Shown here: piece by piece, positions 9,799 through 17,914 of the stretch | Numbering within the stretch: position 1 is the first letter of the stretch | How the letters are laid out: each line of letters starts with the position of its first letter | Source of the DNA: Citrobacter arsenatis | GTDB lineage: Bacteria; Pseudomonadota; Gammaproteobacteria; Enterobacterales; Enterobacteriaceae | DNA length: 64,000 nucleotides | Direction of reading: 5' to 3' | NCBI RefSeq assembly: GCF_004353845.1 | Contig: NZ_CP037864.1 | Span: 1,612,001-1,676,000 of the forward strand | Made by a program: the position numbers and the translations under genes | Notes under the pieces: model-generated | Database searches by the model: none | The model's input: only the letters and a program-made list of their open reading frames with translations | What the model was told of the DNA's origin: nothing

Positions 9799-9887
9799 GA
9801 ACTAAAAAAAACAGCCCTGACTCTCTGCATAGTCAAGGGCTGGTCCCATTTCGACATGGTTGGCCATCTGATGATGGCCTTTTTTTT
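9799..9887 (+). ncRNA. sdhX: SdhX (RybD)-like 3' UTR small RNA
   Basis: In E. coli and Salmonella the sdh-suc mRNA 3' UTR is processed into SdhX, an Hfq-dependent sRNA that links TCA-cycle expression to acetate metabolism (ackA is a known target). The same architecture is visible here: about 90 nt directly after sucD with an A-rich leader, a first hairpin (CAGCCCTGACT/AGTCAAGGGCTG, 9812-9842), a single-stranded stretch and a terminator hairpin. The exact 5' processing end cannot be read from the sequence. Confidence 0.75.
9862..9887 (+). terminator. Intrinsic terminator of the sdh-suc operon
   Basis: Perfect 7-bp stem GGCCATC / GATGGCC (9862-9868, 9873-9879) with a TGAT tetraloop, followed by eight T. 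It ends the sucD transcript only 7 bases before the end of the convergent accessory operon. Confidence 0.93.
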
Positions 9888-9894
9888 CGGTAAT

Positions 9895-10548
9895 TTAGCT
9901 TTCCGCCAGCGCCTTCAGCCAGCGTATACCGCTTTCCGGTGAGGTCATTACCGGTACCGGCGGGGCAGGGAGCTGCTGTAACACCCGCGCCATCGAGGCC
10001 TGCGCCAGCATCACGACATCCGCCTGACTAAAGGCGCTCTGTAATCCTTCACTGACGATACGGTCATGAGTATCCATATCTCCCGCTAACAGCGCATGGA
10101 AGGCTTCTTCCATTAATATCGGCGTGATAGTGCGCTGCTGACCGCTCTGTTGGACTTTGCGCTGCACGTAATCCAGCGTCGGCTTCAGCGTGGTGGCGAC
10201 GGTAGCCAGCACGGCGATCCGCTCGCCTTTTTCAATCGCCTCTTCCACCATCGCGCAGTCAATGCGCGCGAGCTGGAGTGGGGTCATAAACTGGCATTGT
10301 TCCACTGCAGTACCAATTGAGGAACAGGCGGTAATAAAAATATCGCAGTCCGCCTTTTCAGCAATATGCACATAGTCGGCGATACGAGCAGCAATATCTG
10401 GCGTCACGCCCTGGGCCTTCATTACCTGCTTGATCATGGATTCTTCAACCAGGTGCATAAATTCCACGTCCGGCATAATGTCGGCGATCAGTTGTTGCAT
10501 CATCGCAAGCGTGGCTGCACTGGTATGCAGCATGGCGACTTTTTTCAT
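9895..10548 (-). CDS. Asp/Glu/hydantoin racemase superfamily protein
   Basis: A 217-aa protein of the aspartate/glutamate racemase fold. The N-terminal catalytic-cysteine motif is present (FITACSSIG, Cys75). At the place where the second catalytic cysteine of true racemases normally sits, the sequence reads VVMLAQASMA (about residues 179-187), with no Cys. One-cysteine members of this superfamily include decarboxylases and isomerases (arylmalonate decarboxylase-like), so it need not be a racemase. It is the last gene of the minus-strand operon and overlaps the preceding GlcG-like gene by 4 nt. Its substrate is unknown. Confidence 0.75.
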   Translation of the reverse strand: MKKVAMLHTSAATLAMMQQLIADIMPDVEFMHLVEESMIKQVMKAQGVTPDIAARIADYVHIAEKADCDIFITACSSIGTAVEQCQFMTPLQLARIDCAMVEEAIEKGERIAVLATVATTLKPTLDYVQRKVQQSGQQRTITPILMEEAFHALLAGDMDTHDRIVSEGLQSAFSQADVVMLAQASMARVLQQLPAPPVPVMTSPESGIRWLKALAES

Positions 10549-10964
10549 TGGGCAATCTCCTTGAGTAACGTTTCCGCGACGGCCAGCGCCGCATCATGAT
10601 CTTCCTGTGCGGATAAACCGCCTACCGCGACGGCTCCGAGGCATTTCCCCTGGTGCAGAATCGGGATCCCGCCCGGCAGCGCTGTAAAACGCGGGTCGGC
10701 AAAATAGCCAATATCCAGTTGCTCTTTCTGCAGACGCTGTAAAAATGCCTGCGTGGTGCAGCCCAGGCGGCTACTGGTGCGCGCTTTACGCTGGGTTAAC
10801 TCGATGGTTAACAGTTTGGCGTTTTCCATCCGCGCAAAGCTAAGCAGTTCTCCATTGGTATCGCATACGGCCACGCTTAATGGGCGATTTGCGTAATATG
10901 TTTCGGCGAGCTCTAGCGCACAGGTTACGGCGCGCAGGGCGTGTCCCAGAGTGAGAGTTGTCAT
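10545..10964 (-). CDS. GlcG/HbpS family protein
   Basis: A 139-aa protein of the GlcG/HbpS (DUF336) family, small proteins often found in operons for hydroxy-acid or diol catabolism. Some bind heme, but their role is mostly undefined. The family signature is the C-terminal LPGGIPI...GAVAVGG segment. I start it at the ATG at 10964, which has AAAGGA 8 bases upstream. An in-frame extension to 10994 would run into the transporter gene. The stop overlaps the next start (ATGA). Confidence 0.8.
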   Translation of the reverse strand: MTTLTLGHALRAVTCALELAETYYANRPLSVAVCDTNGELLSFARMENAKLLTIELTQRKARTSSRLGCTTQAFLQRLQKEQLDIGYFADPRFTALPGGIPILHQGKCLGAVAVGGLSAQEDHDAALAVAETLLKEIAQ

Positions 10965-10969
10965 CGTGA

Positions 10970-12316
10970 TTATCCTTTCGACAGATTTTCGCAAGCGGGT
11001 TGAACGGGATCTTTGGCTGCAGCTGCCTGAGCCTGTCTGGCGTCTTTTTTGCGCCAGTAGTTGGCGAGTAGCGAGCCGCTAACGTTGCCCAGCGGTGTCA
11101 TCACCGCTGATGCGAGGCCAACAGTTGCCAGTTTGCCCATCGCCGCGGCAAGCCCGGACGCCATACCGCCGTTTTGCAGTCCGACTTCAAAGGCCACGGT
11201 ACGGGCAGACTGCACGTCCATGCGGAAGATCCAGCGGCTCATCAGATAGCCAATCAGGAAACCACCGAGGTTGTGCATCAACATGGCGAAGCAGAGCAGG
11301 AAGCCGACCTGTACCAGGTTGTCGCGTCCGGCTGCGGCTGCGGTGGTGGTAAAGAAAATGATCCCCATCATTGAGATGGTTGGCATGACCTTCTTCACGC
11401 CCGCCACGCGGCCATACAGCCAGTTGTAGAACAATGCCCAGACGAGACCGCCTGCCACGAAGTTGAGGACTACCGCGTACATCTGCGCTTCGGCGCTGGC
11501 GTGACCAAACAGCGCGTCCCAGCCGCCGGCAATCATATACAGCAGCCAAAGTGCGCCGATCCCGGCAAGCACCTGGACAACACGGCGACCGCGCAAGCCT
11601 GCATAGGTTTTCAGATAGTCATGCAGAATTGCCGCGCCGATGGGAATTAATACGATTTTAACCACGTCCATCACCATCGCGGTGAGCTGGATATCGATCA
11701 TCGAACCCGCCAGCAGATTAACCCACAGTGGCGTCATCACCGTTGCCGCCAGCGTTGAGACGGCGGCGATTGACACCGCCAGCGCGAGGTTGGCGTTGGC
11801 GATGTAAACCATCACCGTCGACGAGAGACCGCTGGGGCAAGCGCCAATCAATAAAATGCCTACCGCGACTTCAGGCGGAAAATTGAATACCAGAGTGATG
11901 GTCAGACCGAGCAGGGGCATTATCACGAAATGGCAGAAGGTACCGATAAACACGGCCCACGGCATTTTGGCGACATCAATAAAATCCTGGATCGTTAGCT
12001 TAGTGCCCATGCTGAACATGGTGGCCTGAATCACGAGGAACACGATCCATTTATGGGTGATATTGAAACCGCCCCAGACGATCAGATCCGTAGACCAGGT
12101 CATGGCGGCAACAAAACCGGCGATGATCCACAGCGTAAACTGATAGCTGCGTAAACCAGGCCAGTAGCCTGCACCGGCGGCGAATCCGGCGGTGAACATC
12201 ACCAGCCCCGGCTGCCACAGGGACGCGGACTGGATGAGTGCGCCGATAATCGCCAGCGCCGCGCCCGCAACGCTGACGCCGAGTCCGGTTTTGTGAATAA
12301 CAGTGGTCATAGTCAT
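10970..12316 (-). CDS. Bile acid:sodium symporter (BASS/SBF) family transporter
   Basis: A 448-aa membrane protein with about ten hydrophobic segments and the SBF-family pattern: MFSMGTKLTIQDF (about residue 100), LLIGACPSGLSSTVMVYIANANLALAVSI (the conserved crossover region) and a C-terminal half rich in Gly/Ala helices. BASS carriers import organic anions such as bile acids, pyruvate and pantoate, usually with Na+. Within this operon it is the likely uptake route for the catabolised acid. The C-terminus (KKDARQAQAAAAK...) is a charged cytoplasmic tail. The start has AAGGA upstream. Confidence 0.85.
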   Translation of the reverse strand: MTMTTVIHKTGLGVSVAGAALAIIGALIQSASLWQPGLVMFTAGFAAGAGYWPGLRSYQFTLWIIAGFVAAMTWSTDLIVWGGFNITHKWIVFLVIQATMFSMGTKLTIQDFIDVAKMPWAVFIGTFCHFVIMPLLGLTITLVFNFPPEVAVGILLIGACPSGLSSTVMVYIANANLALAVSIAAVSTLAATVMTPLWVNLLAGSMIDIQLTAMVMDVVKIVLIPIGAAILHDYLKTYAGLRGRRVVQVLAGIGALWLLYMIAGGWDALFGHASAEAQMYAVVLNFVAGGLVWALFYNWLYGRVAGVKKVMPTISMMGIIFFTTTAAAAGRDNLVQVGFLLCFAMLMHNLGGFLIGYLMSRWIFRMDVQSARTVAFEVGLQNGGMASGLAAAMGKLATVGLASAVMTPLGNVSGSLLANYWRKKDARQAQAAAAKDPVQPACENLSKG

Positions 12317-12337
12317 GTTGAAATGTCCTTGCTGTTG

Positions 12338-13150
12338 TTATTGCTGCCGGGGAGGAATAGATAACATGCGCCGCGCAATTTCCGGTGTGGCGACTTTTTT
12401 ATCCATACTCTGAATGAGCGTAGCGAGTTTGGCGACCTGCTGATAATTATGCTGCGCTTTTTCTTCGATGCTTAAATAATAACTATCTTCAAAGCCGATT
12501 CGCACTTCACTGGCCCCCATAGCGACGGCAGCAGCGATAATATCGAAATTCTTTCTGCCAAAATGGGTAATTCCCCATAAGGCGTCACGTGGGATCATGC
12601 TACGCAGAGCAATTAATGCGTCAACGGTAGCAGGCGTACTGCCGCGGTGACCGAGAACGATATTAAAGAGCATGGGTTTTTGAAATTTTATTTCATCTTC
12701 AAACGTCAGAATGTTATTAATCATGCCGATTTCAAAAACTTCAAACTCTGGAATAATATGGCGTTCGGTTATTTGCCGGGAACAATATTCCACATCCGGA
12801 GCGGGATTAAAGTACACCGCATCACCAAGGTTGACGGAACCGACGTTCAGCGAAGCCATTTCCACGCCGGGGCAGTCCAGTGGCGCGCAGCGTTCGGCGA
12901 TGGACATTGAAGATACGCCGCCGGTAGAAGCCTGAATAATCAGGTCCGAATGGCGCATTACGCGGTCGATGGTTGCCTGAAAGTCGGTAGTATCTGGTGT
13001 CAGGCGTCCCTGTTTATCGCGAACGTGTAAATGCACGATGGACGCGCCATGTTCTACGCTGGCGAGTATTTCCTGCGCCAGTTCTTCGGGTATAACTCTG
13101 GGGCAATCCGCGGCAACAGGTGCCAGCGAAATAATAACAGTATCCGACAT
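12338..13150 (-). CDS. Beta-keto acid cleavage enzyme (BKACE, DUF849)
   Basis: A 270-aa TIM-barrel protein of the BKACE family (prototype Kce, 3-keto-5-aminohexanoate cleavage enzyme), which cleaves a beta-keto acid with acetyl-CoA, giving acetoacetate and a CoA thioester. The zinc-binding motif HLHVRD is present (His40, His42), as is the distal zinc-ligand Glu221 in VRIGFEDS. Family members differ in substrate and the sequence alone does not tell which. A strong GGAGGA precedes the ATG. It lies between otnI and the transporter. Confidence 0.88.
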   Translation of the reverse strand: MSDTVIISLAPVAADCPRVIPEELAQEILASVEHGASIVHLHVRDKQGRLTPDTTDFQATIDRVMRHSDLIIQASTGGVSSMSIAERCAPLDCPGVEMASLNVGSVNLGDAVYFNPAPDVEYCSRQITERHIIPEFEVFEIGMINNILTFEDEIKFQKPMLFNIVLGHRGSTPATVDALIALRSMIPRDALWGITHFGRKNFDIIAAAVAMGASEVRIGFEDSYYLSIEEKAQHNYQQVAKLATLIQSMDKKVATPEIARRMLSIPPRQQ

Positions 13151-13178
13151 TTTTTCCTCCGGTACAGAGATATTAAAA

Positions 13179-13955
13179 TTATAGGTAAGGCGTCATCCAG
13201 TTTAATGAGTCGGGCTCTGATGTTGACGGTTGATATTCACAGCCAATCCAGTCCTGGTAATTCATTTTTCTTATGAAATCAAATAACCATGTTTCATTTA
13301 ATTCCCCGGCTCCCGGTTCATGACGATAAGGAACAGAAGCGATTTGAAAATGTTTAATAAGCGTGAAATAGCGTTCGATATTTTTCGCCACGTTGCCATG
13401 AATTTTCTGACAGTGGTAAATGTCAAACTGTAAGCCAATATTTTTCCTGGCAACTTCGTGAATAATTGACTCGGCCAGAGGAAAACTGTCAATAAAATAA
13501 CCGGGCATATCCTGCGAATTTAATGGTTCAATCAGTACATCGATTTCCGCGTCTGCCATCACATCGCAGGCGATGCGCAGCCGGTTCGTCAGGAGATCGC
13601 GCTGGGCGTGTAGCGCCAGGTCGTCGCAGCGCAAGCCGGCCATAACGTGAACCCGGCGACAGCCCAGCGCCGTGGCGTAATCGCGCGCCACGTTCAGGCT
13701 ATGGTGAAATTCATTGTCTCGATCGGGCTGTGCGGCTAGCCCTCGTTCACCTTGCGCCCAGTTGCCAGCCGGGGCGTTCATCAGCACCACCGGCAGGGAT
13801 GTTTCCCGCTGAGCGGCTTGCAAATGTTTCAGCGGATGCTGCCAGAGAAATAGCCCTTCTACGCCGCGAAAACCGACCGCCTGCGCCGCCGCAAATCGCG
13901 CCGCTATCGGTAAATCTGTAAACAACCAGTCGAGATTAGCCGCTAACTTCAGCAT
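13179..13955 (-). CDS. otnI: 2-oxo-tetronate isomerase (hydroxypyruvate isomerase family)
   Basis: A 258-aa TIM-barrel sugar isomerase close to OtnI (YgbM), which interconverts 2-oxo- and 3-oxo-tetronates. It begins with the family's MLKLAANLDWLF and has the metal-ligand region (VLIEPLN, QFDIYH, HFQIASVPYRHEPGAGELN, GCEYQPS). I start it at 13955, which gives family length. A reading from 14009 lies inside the DeoR gene. It overlaps the DeoR-family gene by 20 nt. Confidence 0.9.
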   Translation of the reverse strand: MLKLAANLDWLFTDLPIAARFAAAQAVGFRGVEGLFLWQHPLKHLQAAQRETSLPVVLMNAPAGNWAQGERGLAAQPDRDNEFHHSLNVARDYATALGCRRVHVMAGLRCDDLALHAQRDLLTNRLRIACDVMADAEIDVLIEPLNSQDMPGYFIDSFPLAESIIHEVARKNIGLQFDIYHCQKIHGNVAKNIERYFTLIKHFQIASVPYRHEPGAGELNETWLFDFIRKMNYQDWIGCEYQPSTSEPDSLNWMTPYL

Positions 13956-14745
13956 GGCGCGCACCCTCCCGGCCATCAACCAGATGCAGCTTAACGCCCT
14001 GACTGGCAATAGTTTGCTGAGCGTTTTCCGGTAACCGATTATCAGAAATAATGTCGGTCAACTGCTGCAGACCGCAGATGTGAAACATGCCGTATTTGCC
14101 AAACTTACTGCTGTCGCAGACCAGCACCCGACGCCGGGAGACGGTGAGTACCGCTTCTTTGACCGAGGCTTTCCCTTCATTCGGTGTCGACATACCGCGT
14201 TCGGTATCCCATGACGAGGAGCTCAGAAACGCCACGTCAATATTAATGGTGCCCAGAAAACTGGCAGCGCTTTTTCCAAGACATGAGCGGTTACGTTGAT
14301 CCACCAGACCGCCGGCGTGATAGAGCGTAATGTGTGGCATATCCATCAAGTAGTGGCTGATGGAAAAATCGTTGGTGACTACCGTCAGATTGAAACAGTG
14401 GCTGGCGGCGACCGCTTTCGCCACTTCAAACAACGACGTTCCGGCATCCAGATACAGCGTTTGTCCGGGCTCAATGAGCATTGCGGCAAGCTGGCCCATT
14501 TTGCGCTTCACGTCATGATTCAACTCGGCTTTTTCCCGCCATGGCAGTTCCGATTTCAACAGGTTATTGAGCTTCACACCGCCGTTAATGGCGATAACTT
14601 TGCCTTCTTCTTCCAGCAATTGAATGTCGCGGCGCACGGTCATATGCGACACGCTCATCAAATCTGCCAGTTCATTAAATGAGGCGGCATTTTTTTCGTG
14701 CACGTAGCGGTAGATAAAATCACGTCGTTGCTCGGGGATCATCAT
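13936..14745 (-). CDS. DeoR family transcriptional regulator
   Basis: A 269-aa DeoR-type repressor like YgbI: N-terminal winged HTH (ISVSH-type recognition segment, here DLMSVSHMTVRRDIQLLEEEG, about residues 28-48) and a C-terminal sugar-phosphate sensing domain (YLDAGTSLFEVAK, VVTNDFSI, HAGG, VCDSSKFG). DeoR proteins usually bind a phosphorylated intermediate of the pathway they control. It lies inside the operon between otnC and otnI, so it probably autoregulates the cluster. Two consecutive ATG codons (14745, 14742) are possible starts. Confidence 0.9.
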   Translation of the reverse strand: MMIPEQRRDFIYRYVHEKNAASFNELADLMSVSHMTVRRDIQLLEEEGKVIAINGGVKLNNLLKSELPWREKAELNHDVKRKMGQLAAMLIEPGQTLYLDAGTSLFEVAKAVAASHCFNLTVVTNDFSISHYLMDMPHITLYHAGGLVDQRNRSCLGKSAASFLGTINIDVAFLSSSSWDTERGMSTPNEGKASVKEAVLTVSRRRVLVCDSSKFGKYGMFHICGLQQLTDIISDNRLPENAQQTIASQGVKLHLVDGREGARHAEVSG

Positions 14746-14751
14746 CTCACC

Positions 14752-15396
14752 TCACGCTTGCCGGGAATGTTCAAGTTCGGCCACCGCCTCTTCTGAGAGC
14801 GGAACATAGCCGAGCGGTTTTAACGTCAGCCAGATGCGGGCGCTGTCTTCCAGCTCTTCGGCGTTAAACACTGCCTCACGCAGCGAGCGACCGCTTACTA
14901 CCGGCCCGTGATTGGCCAGCAGCGCTGCCGTATGGTCTGCTGCAATTTCACTCAGCGCGCTGGCAATGCCTTCATGTCCTGGCTTGAAATAAGGCAGCAG
15001 CGGCAACTGCCCGACGCGCATCACGTAGTACGGCGTTAATGGCGGCAGACAGTTTTCCGGCGTGGTGCACGGCAGACAGGAGAGCGCGGTCAGCCATGGA
15101 GAATGCAGGTGCACGACCGCGCCGCAGGATGGACGATGCCGATACCACGCCAGATGCATGGGCACCTCTTTTGAGGGTTTGTCACCGCCAAGATGAACGC
15201 CGTTGGCATCAAGCCGACTTAGCGTGGCCGGATTAAGCTCGCCCAGACAGGAGTTGGTCGGGGTCACCAGATAGCCGCCATCCGGCAGTTTGGCGCTGAG
15301 ATTGCCGGAACCGCCGCTACTGTAGCCGCGCATAAACAGGGAACGGCCATAATGGACGAGTAGTTCGCGCAGTTGGTGTTCACTCACCGGATTCAT
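14752..15396 (-). CDS. otnC: 3-oxo-tetronate 4-phosphate decarboxylase (class II aldolase family)
   Basis: A 214-aa class II aldolase/adducin-family protein similar to OtnC (YgbL), which decarboxylates 3-oxo-tetronate 4-phosphate to dihydroxyacetone phosphate. The metal and catalytic residues are visible: Glu77 (SKEVPMH), His96 and His98 (VVHLHS) and His163 (LANHGP). It overlaps otnK by 4 nt (ATGA) and has GGAG before its ATG. Confidence 0.92.
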   Translation of the reverse strand: MNPVSEHQLRELLVHYGRSLFMRGYSSGGSGNLSAKLPDGGYLVTPTNSCLGELNPATLSRLDANGVHLGGDKPSKEVPMHLAWYRHRPSCGAVVHLHSPWLTALSCLPCTTPENCLPPLTPYYVMRVGQLPLLPYFKPGHEGIASALSEIAADHTAALLANHGPVVSGRSLREAVFNAEELEDSARIWLTLKPLGYVPLSEEAVAELEHSRQA

Positions 15397-16649
15397 AATG
15401 CGTACTCCTGGGCAGTAAAAAAGAAATCTTCGTCACCAAAGTTGCCTGACTTCAGCGCCAGCGCCAGACCGGAAGAAAATACCCACGGCACGCCTGGCGC
15501 GATGGCTTTGCCAACGGAAAGACGCTTCACCTGCAAGGCTTCCACCACGGTCCCGGATGTTTCTCCGCCTGCGACAATAAAGGTGTTTACACCTGCAGCC
15601 TGTAGCCTGGCGCTCAGTCGGGCAAAAGCGTGTTCGATTGCCTGGCTGGCAGCCTGTTCGCCGTACTCCTGTTGAATGCGAGTGAGTACGTCTGGCGGTT
15701 GGGTGGCGTATATCATCGGCGCGAATGGGTCGTTGATATGCGTCATCGTCCAGGCACACAGTTCATCGGTGTAGCGTTCTGCATCAGACAGGCAGCGAGC
15801 GACATCGAGCACTCGAGATGCTGCCGCGGCCTTATAACGAGTAACCTGACGATTGCTCATCGCCGAGCAGCTACCGGAGAACACCACCGTTTTGGCAGGC
15901 AGTGGAAAAGTGTCTGACGGCTGGGGTTGCTGACCTCTGGCGCAGGCGGCCAGCGCGCCGCCAAGCCCGGAGCCCCCGGCTAACAGAGGACTGGCATGGA
16001 GTGCTTGCGCCAGCGTGTTGAGATCTGCTTCATCCAGCGTATCGACGATAACGTGACGCATACCTTCAGCCTGAAGTTGTGCCAGAGCGTTAGTGACCGC
16101 TTCCACACCTTGATGCAGCGTCCTGAGGTTGATGCAGCCAACCGCGCCTGGCGTTTGCGCGCTCAGCAGGCGCGGCAGGCTGGCATCGGTCATGGGATTG
16201 AGCGGATGCTTTTCCATTCCGGACTCGTTAAGCAGTACGCCGTTTACAAAAAGATGGCCGTGCACCACCGTGCGCCCGTTTTGCGGCAGGGCGGGGCAGT
16301 GGACGATCACAGGAGTCTGCAGGTCGTTCATCAACGCATCGCTGACTGGTCCAATGTTGCCTGTTGGCGTGGAGTCAAACGTCGAACAATATTTAAAATA
16401 GATCTGGCTGACACCTGCCTTTTGTTTCAGCCAGCGGGCACAGGACAGAGACTGTGCGACGGCCTGTTCTGCGGGTAAAGAGCGGCTTTTTAGCGAGATG
16501 ACGATAGCGTCAACCTCTTCATTCCAGCATTGAGCGGGATCAGGCATTCCGGGTAATAGCGCAACGCGCCACCCCTGCTGCGCCATAAAGCTTGCAATGT
16601 CCGTTGCGCCGGTGAAATCGTCGGCGATAACGCCTGTGGTGACGGCCAT
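15393..16649 (-). CDS. otnK: 3-oxo-tetronate kinase (four-carbon acid sugar kinase)
   Basis: A 418-aa member of the DUF1537 four-carbon acid sugar kinase family (OtnK/YgbK); phosphorylates the 4-hydroxyl of 3-oxo-tetronate (threonate or erythronate derived). The N-terminal substrate domain has VIADDFTGATDIA, and FKYCSTFDSTPTGNIGPV near residue 110. The C-terminal nucleotide domain has VVFSGSCSAMS and FIVAGGETSGTVVEAL. It is the first gene of the minus-strand operon, with GGAG upstream. Confidence 0.93.
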   Translation of the reverse strand: MAVTTGVIADDFTGATDIASFMAQQGWRVALLPGMPDPAQCWNEEVDAIVISLKSRSLPAEQAVAQSLSCARWLKQKAGVSQIYFKYCSTFDSTPTGNIGPVSDALMNDLQTPVIVHCPALPQNGRTVVHGHLFVNGVLLNESGMEKHPLNPMTDASLPRLLSAQTPGAVGCINLRTLHQGVEAVTNALAQLQAEGMRHVIVDTLDEADLNTLAQALHASPLLAGGSGLGGALAACARGQQPQPSDTFPLPAKTVVFSGSCSAMSNRQVTRYKAAAASRVLDVARCLSDAERYTDELCAWTMTHINDPFAPMIYATQPPDVLTRIQQEYGEQAASQAIEHAFARLSARLQAAGVNTFIVAGGETSGTVVEALQVKRLSVGKAIAPGVPWVFSSGLALALKSGNFGDEDFFFTAQEYAL

Positions 16650-17020
16650 GGATCAACTCCGTTCAGATTGTTTGCTAATTGAACATATTATTCAGGAGGG
16701 CCTTTCACATTCACATGATGATTATCACAAATAAGCACATCATTGATTCGCAGTAAAAATGAGTAATCTATTGAAAATAATGGAGATAGATGTTGAGCGT
16801 TGCGAAAAGAGTCTCACAAGAGAGTGTGAAGATTCGTTAATCTTTGAGAAAGCGAAGCCAGCGGTGTGCAACGGAGTATTATCGTGGTCGCCATAATTCT
16901 CTTGCCAATTGATCATAATCATCTGCATAAATGAGATTATTTTTTGCGGTGAACATCATTCTTTCTCGTGGCTAAATTTTGCATATTAGCGGCTTTAATA
17001 TTGTTAATGCCGAGGATAAC
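16650..17020. promoter_or_regulatory. Divergent otnK / PocR-like intergenic region
   Basis: 371 AT-rich bases between the otnK operon (minus) and the PocR-like regulator (plus). I see no convincing gene; a 62-codon minus frame at 16740-16928 has no recognisable product. The part nearest otnK carries TCACA-containing repeats (16706-16729). Promoters for both directions must lie here. Confidence 0.6.
16714..16729. promoter_or_regulatory. Possible CRP site upstream of otnK
   Basis: CATGATGATTATCACA resembles the CRP core TGTGA-N6-TCACA: the right half is perfect and the left half matches 3 of 5. It lies about 65-80 nt upstream of the otnK ATG, a plausible activator position for a catabolic operon. 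This is a weak match. Confidence 0.3.
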
Positions 17021-17914
17021 GTGCCGCTGAAAATCCAGGATGACTATTTACAACGCTTTTTCTCTATTGCAGAAATCTTCTCCCGTGCAACCGGGTTAGC
17101 TTCGGTTGTTGTTGATATTAACGGAAAAGCGTTATCTAAATGTCATAATTTTAATTCGTTTTGCACATTAATGCGGGCGGATGAACGATTTCGTTCAGAG
17201 TGTCAAAAGTGCGACAAATACTGCGCTTTTGAGGCGTTAAAACAGCTTAAACCCAGAATACTCACCTGTCATGCAGGGCTAAGCTTGTTCTCAATGCCAT
17301 TAATCCGTGAGGGGCATCTTTACGGTTTTATTATCTGCGGGCAGGTACGGGTAAAGTATCAGGAATATAAAACTATTGCTATTGATAATAAATGCTCATG
17401 GATTGACAACCCGGTAATTAAAGCTGAATGGGGCCAGTCCACGCGGGTGGATAATAATACGCTGGTGGCAGCGGCAAATTTGTTAAGTTTTATTGTTGAT
17501 AATTTTGAGAAAGAGAATTTGCTCTCTGAGCAGATTTCAGTTCCGACAACCGGTTACATTCGTCATTATTTCACGGAGCCTTCGCGTCATGAGAAAAAAC
17601 TTATGGCGGCGCTGCGTTACATTGATGAAAATTTGTATGGTGAATTGTCTTTGGAGTCGGTAGCGGCCCATGTTTGCTTAAGCGCAAACTATTTCAGCCG
17701 TTTTTTCAAGAAACGCCAGGGGGTTAATTTTAAAACCTGGGTGAGTCAGAAAAGAATGCAAAAAGCAGGGGAGTTATTACACGATCCGGTGCACTCGATA
17801 GACAGCATTGCCCGGAAGCTGCAATACGCGCAAACCAGCTATTTCTGTCGCGTTTTCCGGGCGGCGCATCAAACGTCGCCCCAGTCTTTTCGTCACGCCA
17901 GACTTTCGCAGTAA
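17021..17914 (+). CDS. PocR-like AraC-family regulator
   Basis: A 297-aa regulator with an N-terminal PocR ligand-binding domain, rich in conserved Cys (CHNFNSFCTLM, CQKCDKYCAFEA, LTCHAGL, about residues 30-85), and a C-terminal AraC double HTH (about 195-290, ending SYFCRVFRAAHQTSPQSFR). PocR activates the cob/pdu operons in Salmonella; its ligand there is propanediol. The frame opens at a TTG (16979), but the GTG at 17021 has GAGG 5 nt upstream, so I prefer it. Its 3' end overlaps the convergent cobA by 22 nt. The target may be otnK, cobA or both. Confidence 0.82.
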   Translation: MPLKIQDDYLQRFFSIAEIFSRATGLASVVVDINGKALSKCHNFNSFCTLMRADERFRSECQKCDKYCAFEALKQLKPRILTCHAGLSLFSMPLIREGHLYGFIICGQVRVKYQEYKTIAIDNKCSWIDNPVIKAEWGQSTRVDNNTLVAAANLLSFIVDNFEKENLLSEQISVPTTGYIRHYFTEPSRHEKKLMAALRYIDENLYGELSLESVAAHVCLSANYFSRFFKKRQGVNFKTWVSQKRMQKAGELLHDPVHSIDSIARKLQYAQTSYFCRVFRAAHQTSPQSFRHARLSQ

